The translations under genes were made by a program, and so were the position numbers. From positions 1 through 12,010 of the forward strand of contig JBCDBQ010000185.1 in assembly GCA_039183375.1 (NCBI GenBank): a stretch of 12,010 bases of DNA. The letters are read 5' to 3'. The notes below the pieces were generated by a model, which was given only the letters and a program-made list of their open reading frames with translations, was not told the origin of the DNA and did not search any database. Position 1 is the first letter of the stretch; every line of letters begins with the position of its first letter. Shown here piece by piece: positions 7,706-12,010 of this stretch. This stretch comes from Tectiglobus sp039183375. GTDB taxonomy: Bacteria > Pseudomonadota > Alphaproteobacteria > Rhizobiales > Hyphomicrobiaceae.

Positions 7706-7847
7706 TTTAGCGACCAGCCTCAGGCTGATTTCTATTGTTCTCTCAAGATCTGCATGGGACTTGCGCGCGCGTTGACGTGGCGTCGCGAAGTTGCATGGGC
7801 ACTCCACGACGCTCTCCACGTCAGCTTTTGGGCGTTAGCGTCAGACC
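7706..7847. repeat. Convergent intergenic region with short direct and inverted repeats
   Basis: Between the transporter hairpins and the end of the minus-strand GTPase gene there is no ORF, but several short repeats: TGCATGGG twice (7751-7758, 7792-7799), CTCCACG twice (7802-7808, 7814-7820), and the inverted pair TGACGTGG (7773-7780) with CCACGTCA (7816-7823). The inverted pair could act as a termination structure for the GTPase transcript; no T-run is evident. Confidence 0.4.
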
Positions 7848-9095
7848 CTATTCGGCGGCCTGCGCACGCTGCCACTCAGGGAATGGATCGGGCAACTTGG
7901 CCCACTCCTTAGTGTCGACATCACCGGTGGTCGGCAGCTGAACCAAGAGACTGTCAAGTTCAGCGCGAATGGCTGCTTCGTCCATACCCTCGGTTCCAAT
8001 AAAAACCAGCTCCTGCTTGCGATCGCCAAACAGACCACTTGTCCGTTCCTCGATCATGGCGAGATGTTCCGGATCTGTCGGCCAGTACTTTTTCGGGACA
8101 GCAGCCCACCAACTGCCGGCGAGCCCATGGCGGATGAGCGAGCCAGCCATGCTGACCTCGCCACACCACTGAGGGCGCGTCGCAATCCAGAAGAAGCCCT
8201 TTGCGCGAATGACGTGAGGCCATGTCTTGTTGAAGAAAGCGAATAGTTTTTCGGGCTCGAATGGTGATCGAGCGCGATAGACGAAACTGCGAACGCCATA
8301 CTCCTCTGTTTCCGGCACGTGATCCTTGAAACCGTTGAGCTCCTTCACCCAGAGCGGGTGGCTATGAGCTTTCTCGAAATCAAAACGACCGGTGGCCAGA
8401 ATATCATCAAGCGGGGCGCGTGATTCCGTCGTCTCGATGATCTTCGCCTCAGCATTGAGCGAGCGAATGATCATACGGGCCGCTTTAATTTCGTTCGGGC
8501 TGGCGACATCCATCTTGTTGAGCACAACAACGTCAGCAAACTCGATCTGGTCAACCAGCAAGTTGACGATCGGACGCTGATCCTCTTCGCCAAGAGCCAT
8601 ATCTCGGTCTGCGAGGAAATCACTCGTTGTGTAGTCTTTGAGTAGGTTGGCCGCGTCGACGACGGTTACCATAGTGTCGAGGCGTGCAACGTCGGCAAGG
8701 CTATTGCCATCCTCATCACGGAATTCGAAGGTTGAAGCTACCGGCAGGGGCTCAGAAATGCCTGTCGATTCAATAAGTAGGTAATCAAAACGGCCTTCAG
8801 CCGCCAGACGTCGCACCTCTTTGAGGAGATCATCGCGCAACGTGCAGCAGATGCAGCCGTTGGACATTTCAACCAGTGTTTCGTCGGTTCGCGATAGGTC
8901 AGCACCACCGTCGCGGACAAGATCGGCGTCAATATTGACCTCGCTCATGTCATTGACAATGACTGCAACTTTCTTACCCTCTCTGTTGGTGAGGACGTGG
9001 TTCAGAAGAGTCGTCTTGCCGGCGCCAAGAAAGCCGGACAGAACCGATACTGGCAGGCGTTTGTCCACCGTCGTCTCATTGCTCGTTGCCGACAT
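7848..9095 (-). CDS. COG0523 (CobW/YciC-type) GTPase, putative zinc metallochaperone
   Basis: This G3E-type P-loop GTPase has all family motifs: Walker A GFLGAGKTT (21-29), the metal-binding CxCC motif as CICC (81-84), ESTG (109-112) and the guanine-specificity motif NKMD (193-196), then a CobW C-terminal domain with GDRKQELVFIGTEGMDEAAI near the end. Members insert or deliver metal ions. A candidate Zur box 32 bp upstream argues for a zinc role (like YciC/ZigA/ZagA, made under zinc limitation) rather than cobalamin or nitrile hydratase. I chose ATG 9095 (415 aa): GGAGG lies 5 nt before it, and the apparent TTG start at 9107 is made of the ribosome binding site itself. It diverges from the 222-aa conserved hypothetical gene and converges with the BCCT gene. 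No other cobalamin or zinc uptake genes are in view. Confidence 0.93.
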   Translation of the reverse strand: MSATSNETTVDKRLPVSVLSGFLGAGKTTLLNHVLTNREGKKVAVIVNDMSEVNIDADLVRDGGADLSRTDETLVEMSNGCICCTLRDDLLKEVRRLAAEGRFDYLLIESTGISEPLPVASTFEFRDEDGNSLADVARLDTMVTVVDAANLLKDYTTSDFLADRDMALGEEDQRPIVNLLVDQIEFADVVVLNKMDVASPNEIKAARMIIRSLNAEAKIIETTESRAPLDDILATGRFDFEKAHSHPLWVKELNGFKDHVPETEEYGVRSFVYRARSPFEPEKLFAFFNKTWPHVIRAKGFFWIATRPQWCGEVSMAGSLIRHGLAGSWWAAVPKKYWPTDPEHLAMIEERTSGLFGDRKQELVFIGTEGMDEAAIRAELDSLLVQLPTTGDVDTKEWAKLPDPFPEWQRAQAAE

Positions 9096-9100
9096 GCAAA

Positions 9101-9105
9101 CCTCC
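9101..9105 (-). promoter_or_regulatory. Ribosome binding site deciding the GTPase start
   Basis: On the minus strand this reads GGAGG, 5 nt before ATG 9095. It overlaps the upstream in-frame TTG codon, which rules that codon out as the start. Confidence 0.85.
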
Positions 9106-9126
9106 AAAATACAAACTTGCCTTCTC

Positions 9127-9149
9127 GTAATGTTATAGTGTTACAATTG
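9127..9149 (-). promoter_or_regulatory. Candidate Zur operator (zinc-responsive box)
   Basis: The 15-base core TGTTATAGTGTTACA (9131-9145) is an imperfect palindrome (5 of 7 pairs) of the TGTTATA-N-TATAACA type. Over 23 positions it matches the enterobacterial Zur consensus, as I remember it, at 10 of 11 positions in the left half and 7 of 11 in the right. It lies 32 bp upstream of the GTPase ATG and overlaps a -35 hexamer, as expected for repression by zinc-loaded Zur. The divergent gene starts about 90 bp away on the other side, so the box could serve both. COG0523 genes are well-known Zur targets. Confidence 0.7.
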
Positions 9150-9153
9150 TCAA
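9148..9153 (-). promoter_or_regulatory. -35 hexamer of the GTPase promoter
   Basis: On the minus strand this reads TTGACA, a perfect sigma-70 -35. It overlaps the edge of the candidate Zur box. The -10 at 16-18 nt spacing (TTACGA region, 9125-9131) is poor, so the full promoter assignment is tentative. Confidence 0.45.
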
Positions 9154-9238
9154 CTCTGTGGCCGGTCGATGTGCGGGCCATCCCCTTAATTCACAGGTTG
9201 CATCAGGGCCGCAGTTGAACGATCAGCAGACAAAAGCA

Positions 9239-9907
9239 ATGGCAAGTCAGCCAACGCACCGTGAAATCGATGCGCCGCGGTGCGTAACGCCTTATGGCAG
9301 CATTGTCCGTGGAGAATGGTCATCGCTCTGGATCGGCGATCGAGGCGGATCGTTGCATCGCGGCGATGGATCATTGCGGGCGCAACGCTGGATCTCAGAA
9401 CGTTGGGTCTATCATCAAACCCAAAAGCAGAGCACTGAACATGGTGTGGCAACCGCTCCGTTGAGCCACGACAACACCAATGTCTCGCTGTCCTTCCTTG
9501 ATGAAGTCACAGCACTGGCTGCTGGACATCGTCCTTGTGACATCCAACAAACCGTCGAGGCGAAACGCTTTCTGAAGTGCTGGTCAGCCTCACATGGCGC
9601 CCAGACCGAGAGTTGGGACACGATCGACCAAACACTACACGCCGAACGGCTCAACGCTCACGCCCGTAAACAGTTGCACAAGGCATCGCTGCGAGACCTG
9701 CCTGACGGCAGCATGTTTAGCGCACCGGCCGGAGATTTTCTCTTGCTTGGTGGCCGGTGCTTCCTCTGGTCTACCCGCGGATATGCTGCGGCTGTTGCCA
9801 ACGGCGCCCACGATGTCGTCGACGTCTTAACACCCGCATCAGTCGTTGGCGCCTTGCGCGCCGGCTATGAGCCGGACATCCATGAGAGTATTCTGAAGCT
9901 TATGTAG
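9239..9907 (+). CDS. Conserved hypothetical protein, apparently cysteine-depleted family member
   Basis: The frame is open from a GTG at 9158, but I prefer ATG 9239 (222 aa) because the 27 extra residues look unrelated to a folded domain and the GTG sits almost on the Zur box; neither start has a good ribosome binding site. The protein is cytoplasmic by appearance (no signal, no membrane helix). Segments FLDEVTALAAGHRPC (86-100), DALHAxR-like QTLHAERLNA (131-140), LPDGSMF (154-160) and VLTPASVVGALRAGY (196-210) match a family of uncharacterised alphaproteobacterial proteins I recall, whose typical members read WICC near the start and GHRPCxxC in the middle. Here those positions are WVYH (56-59) and GHRPCDIQ (96-103), so three of four cysteines are gone. 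Its function is unknown. Sharing a Zur-box region with the zinc GTPase suggests a zinc-limitation role (inference). Confidence 0.78.
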   Translation: MASQPTHREIDAPRCVTPYGSIVRGEWSSLWIGDRGGSLHRGDGSLRAQRWISERWVYHQTQKQSTEHGVATAPLSHDNTNVSLSFLDEVTALAAGHRPCDIQQTVEAKRFLKCWSASHGAQTESWDTIDQTLHAERLNAHARKQLHKASLRDLPDGSMFSAPAGDFLLLGGRCFLWSTRGYAAAVANGAHDVVDVLTPASVVGALRAGYEPDIHESILKLM

Positions 9908-9921
9908 GCTTGAAGTTTGTG

Positions 9922-9969
9922 TTGCGTTGCCGCGCAAGCGCCCGCTCGGGCTGAGGTGACCCTTTTTTT
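9922..9969 (+). terminator. Possible terminator after the 222-aa gene
   Basis: A 5-bp hairpin TTGCG/CGCAA (9922-9926, 9933-9937) is followed by a GCCC-GCTC-GGGC stem (9940-9951) and, about 11 nt later, by seven T residues (9963-9969). The stems are short and not directly next to the T-run, so the call is tentative. Confidence 0.4.
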
Positions 9970-9971
9970 CA

Positions 9972-10091
9972 ATTAAGGATTGCTTGCCCGTCTTTTACCA
10001 TTGCATCGAGAAATCCTTTAATGTGATGCAGTTCATAGCCCGCCCTCCCCTCACGTGAGATGAACGAACTCCCCTCATGGAGTGAATTCAA
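9972..10091 (+). promoter_or_regulatory. Leader region with repeats ahead of the exported protein
   Basis: This noncoding stretch holds an imperfect inverted repeat ATTAAGGATT (9972-9981) with AATCCTTTAAT (10012-10022, one extra T), an inverted pair TGCATC/GATGCA (10002-10007, 10025-10030) that would compete with it, an 8-bp palindrome TCACGTGA (10051-10058), and a direct repeat CTCCCCTCA (10045-10053 and 10069-10077) with a 24-bp period. Regulation of the following gene is plausible; I recognise no known binding site or riboswitch. Confidence 0.4.
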
Positions 10092-11192
10092 GTGACCAAG
10101 AACGATAACACTTACCGGCTGCCGGGCGTTCTCAACAGGCTGAAGAAGCCGAGCGCGGTGCACACAGTCATCATTTCGACAATGGCTCTAGGCTGCATGG
10201 GGCAGGTCTTCCTCATTCCAGCGGCAGCGCAGCAATCTCCAAAGTCACCCAAGAACCTTTCTGAGGTTTTCTCCGTGATGCAGGCGAAGGACGGTATAAT
10301 GTCTCCGCAGCTGCATCGCATATTGTGGGAAGACCTCAAGCGTCAGATTGGAAACGATCCGGCCGAGATCAAAAGGTTCTGGTCACTCGTTGAGAAGAAT
10401 TCCAATTATTCCTCTGCACGCTTCAACTACGAGGCTGGGCTGAGTGCGATAGCGTCGCTCCGAGGATCAAAGATTTCCAAGACCCGCGAGTTTGACCGGG
10501 CAGCGAAACGCCTACTGGCCGCAATGAAAAAAGCCGGAGACAGAGCCTCGATTCAAAAGTCCTTTGCGAAGTGGAACAACAGCCTGACAAAGCTCGCAGC
10601 CGCCAGATTCAATCCTAAGATTGCGAACCACCTGCGCGCCATGGAATCCTTCGATCAGCTCGTGTCGACTTCGCAGCGTGAGCTTCATAATCTCAACGTG
10701 ATGCGCAAGCTTAGCTTCGGTCAGGTCGTCACGGATAATCGCTACGCTTCTCTGCCAGTATCAATACGCTGGCCCGGCGTTTTTCAGTTTGAAGCGTCTT
10801 CCGTGAGAGAGGGCAAAAGCAAGCCGGTAAGAGTTGTCAGCCTCAGCGACCAATTTCACGACAACTCTGTTGCCAAAGTCATTCTGTATCGGATCCGAGT
10901 TCCGAAAAAATACCGTTTAGCCCGTGCCGGAGCCATTGCAAAGGGCTGGATGCAGACGTTTGGTGTGAGAAACGGAAGGACAGGCCGGCAGAAATGGCGC
11001 GGAATGGATTCCATTCGGGCAAGAGGAAAGTGCAAGTATCAAGGCGCTGCGTGCGACCTTGAACTGCGCAGTGTTACTCTACCACGGCAGCAAGGCGTGT
11101 TGATCTTTGCAGCGTTCAGCCTCACCGGTCAGAGCAAGGCCGATCAGCTCTTTCAAATGCTGGACAGCGCGATCAAACTCACCCGTGGATAG
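10092..11192 (+). CDS. Exported protein of unknown function (366 aa)
   Basis: The gene starts with GTG at 10092, with GGAG 9 nt upstream. Residues 1-46 look like a long signal peptide: a basic n-region (RLKK at 16-19), a hydrophobic stretch AVHTVIISTMALGCMGQVFLI, and cleavage after AAA at 44-46. C35 sits in a non-standard lipobox (ALGC), so a lipoprotein is possible but less likely. The first half of the mature protein is helical and charged (about 55-215), the second half appears beta-rich, with two cysteines in CKYQGAAC that may form a disulfide. The whole protein is strongly basic. I recognise no family or catalytic motif. It stands alone, with its own repeat-rich leader and a strong hairpin after its stop. 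Confidence 0.8.
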   Translation: MTKNDNTYRLPGVLNRLKKPSAVHTVIISTMALGCMGQVFLIPAAAQQSPKSPKNLSEVFSVMQAKDGIMSPQLHRILWEDLKRQIGNDPAEIKRFWSLVEKNSNYSSARFNYEAGLSAIASLRGSKISKTREFDRAAKRLLAAMKKAGDRASIQKSFAKWNNSLTKLAAARFNPKIANHLRAMESFDQLVSTSQRELHNLNVMRKLSFGQVVTDNRYASLPVSIRWPGVFQFEASSVREGKSKPVRVVSLSDQFHDNSVAKVILYRIRVPKKYRLARAGAIAKGWMQTFGVRNGRTGRQKWRGMDSIRARGKCKYQGAACDLELRSVTLPRQQGVLIFAAFSLTGQSKADQLFQMLDSAIKLTRG

Positions 11193-11219
11193 GTGATAAG
11201 ACTACATCGGCCGATCGAT

Positions 11220-11254
11220 CGCGCCCCGGTTCCGACGATTGGACCGGGGCCGCG
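11220..11254 (+). terminator. Strong GC-rich hairpin after the exported protein gene
   Basis: GCCCCGGT (11223-11230) pairs with ACCGGGGC (11243-11250); CC/GG pairs inside extend it past one bulged T, and GCGC-type pairs outside extend it past one bulged C. It starts 28 bp after the stop. There is no T-run, so it may act with Rho or as an mRNA 3'-end stabiliser. Just upstream are two 10-bp palindromes, ATCGGCCGAT (11206-11215) and CGATCGATCG (11212-11221). Confidence 0.6.
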
Positions 11255-11320
11255 CGACGACTTAGGCCAATCCGTGTGCCACCTTAACTTCAGTGTTGAT
11301 GGCCAGCACGACGAGCAGTC

Positions 11321-11326
11321 TTGACA
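11321..11326 (+). promoter_or_regulatory. Perfect -35-like hexamer upstream of the last two genes
   Basis: TTGACA occurs 106 bp upstream of the likely start at 11432. No good -10 element is found 16-18 nt downstream (TGCGAC region), so this is only a hint of a promoter. The rest of 11255-11431 shows nothing else I can name. Confidence 0.25.
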
Positions 11327-11431
11327 TTACGCAGACTTATTCCTGCGACCACATCTGTACTACGTTGGCTCGCAAGCACGTGGTGTGAACCGGTCATTCA
11401 GACCTGTCCCCAACCAATCCAGATCAGAGAG

Positions 11432-11764
11432 ATGAACCGTGAGATGGTAGCAAAGACATGGGAGGAAATCGACCATGACACCTTTAGCGGCCGGCGAATC
11501 TTCAAACGCGAGGTCGAGTTTGGAAACGGTGGCTACGGTGGGCAGCACTTCGAACTCCAGGCCGAGTTTGAGGTTCGTGATGCGGCCGACAGGGTCCTCC
11601 TAAAGACATCTGGAACAGCCAAAGGCGACTACTGGTGTGGCGCATTCCTGTGGTTTGTGGACGGCAGCAATGGTCAACGGGTTAGGTTGTATCAATCTCA
11701 TCGGGATGATGACACCTATCTCGATGTTCCCAATGCAGTAACAGTATCGCAAAGTGATTGCTGA
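11432..11764 (+). CDS. Hypothetical protein (110 aa), first gene of a coupled pair
   Basis: The frame extends upstream to a TTG at 11321, but that codon is part of a TTGACA motif and the extra residues look non-protein-like, so I favour ATG 11432; ATG 11444 is an alternative. The purine-rich AGAGAG directly before 11432 is closer than ideal. The 110-aa product has no signal peptide or membrane helix. It is acidic, with alternating charged and aromatic residues that suggest a beta-sandwich or barrel (for example FGNGGYGGQHFELQAEFEV and GDYWCGAFLWFVDG), and ends in Cys. I recognise no family. Its stop overlaps the start of the zinc-ribbon gene (TGATG), which implies translational coupling and a shared job. 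Confidence 0.6.
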   Translation: MNREMVAKTWEEIDHDTFSGRRIFKREVEFGNGGYGGQHFELQAEFEVRDAADRVLLKTSGTAKGDYWCGAFLWFVDGSNGQRVRLYQSHRDDDTYLDVPNAVTVSQSDC

Positions 11765-12010
11765 TGAGTTTGCTTTGTCCAAACTGCGGCGCGCCCGGTT
11801 TGTCGATTAGAGATAGCGTTGAACTTGGCCCCGATGCCTACTGGGATGAGATGACGGTTCAACGGGCTCAGTGCCAGAGTTGCCAAGCGCGCTTCATTTG
11901 TAACTACTTGGAGAAGCGCAGTTTTCGTTACGACCGCGACGACACGGTCAATCACACTGCGTACCACTCCGGCGCTTTATCGTGGCTGCTTGCCGGAATT
12001 GCATTTCAGA
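11764..12010 (+). CDS. Zinc-ribbon protein, N-terminal part (3' end outside window)
   Basis: The ATG at 11764 shares its A with the TGA stop of the preceding gene. Eighty-two codons are open to the window edge. The sequence begins MSLLCPNCGAPG and has a second pair CQSCQARF about 30 residues later, together forming a CxxC...CxxC zinc ribbon (C5, C8, C37, C40). After it come a charged segment (LEKRSFRYDRDD), NHTAYHSG, and the start of a hydrophobic stretch SWLLAGIAF that could be a helix or a membrane segment. The layout, with acidic residues between the cysteine pairs and a Tyr/His segment after them, recalls small uncharacterised bacterial zinc-ribbon proteins. Its function is unknown. Confidence 0.72.
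   Translation, partial: MSLLCPNCGAPGLSIRDSVELGPDAYWDEMTVQRAQCQSCQARFICNYLEKRSFRYDRDDTVNHTAYHSGALSWLLAGIAFQ

Noticed and set aside
9096..9107. In-frame TTG start four codons before the GTPase ATG
   Set aside because: The TTG and next codon form the ribosome binding site TTGGAGG for ATG 9095; translation from it would leave no binding site upstream.
9158..9238. GTG-initiated 27-residue N-terminal extension of the 222-aa protein
   Set aside because: It starts 9 bp from the Zur box, leaving no room for a promoter and leader, and the residues look unstructured; ATG 9239 is more plausible, though not proven.
11321..11431. TTG-initiated extension of the 110-aa protein
   Set aside because: The TTG is part of a TTGACA motif and no ribosome binding site precedes it.
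1..12010. CRISPR array, tRNA, rRNA, insertion sequence or phage genes
   Set aside because: No spaced identical repeats, no cloverleaf-like segments, no transposase or integrase motifs, and no long terminal inverted repeats were found on reading both strands.

Overview
The window looks like chromosomal DNA of an alphaproteobacterium, probably from the Hyphomicrobiales/Rhizobiales side. The UbiE and UbiB sequences have the typical alphaproteobacterial form, GC content is moderate to high, and DUF1194 and BCCT proteins are common in these organisms. This placement rests on protein character only; no rRNA, tRNA, CRISPR array or recognisable mobile element is present.

Layout, left to right. (1) Positions 2-889 (+) hold the C-terminal part of a multicopper oxidase, cut by the window edge. 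(2) A minus-strand block covers about 1124-3247: a DUF1194 von Willebrand factor A protein with a signal peptide, a small secreted four-cysteine protein just downstream of it, and a stand-alone SAM methyltransferase with its own strong ribosome binding site. (3) Diverging from the methyltransferase are ubiE and ubiB (+), two core ubiquinone biosynthesis genes. (4) A BCCT-family transporter (+), probably for betaine or a related osmolyte, ends in a run of hairpins that includes a perfect 11-bp terminator-like stem. (5) Convergent to it is a COG0523 (CobW/YciC-type) GTPase, a putative zinc metallochaperone. A good match to a Zur operator overlaps a TTGACA -35 hexamer in front of it. A 222-aa conserved hypothetical gene diverges from the same short region. 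(6) A signal-peptide protein of unknown function follows, then a two-gene unit with overlapping stop and start codons (TGATG): a 110-aa unknown and a zinc-ribbon protein that runs off the window.

How the genes fit together: ubiE and ubiB act in the same pathway. The most interesting part is the Zur-box region, where the zinc GTPase shares its intergenic region with a protein that appears to be a cysteine-depleted member of a family whose usual members, as I recall them, carry CC and CxxC cysteines. That would suit a zinc-sparing replacement made when zinc is scarce. This is inference and needs alignment and expression data. The remaining genes are ordinary housekeeping genes or uncharacterised exported proteins.
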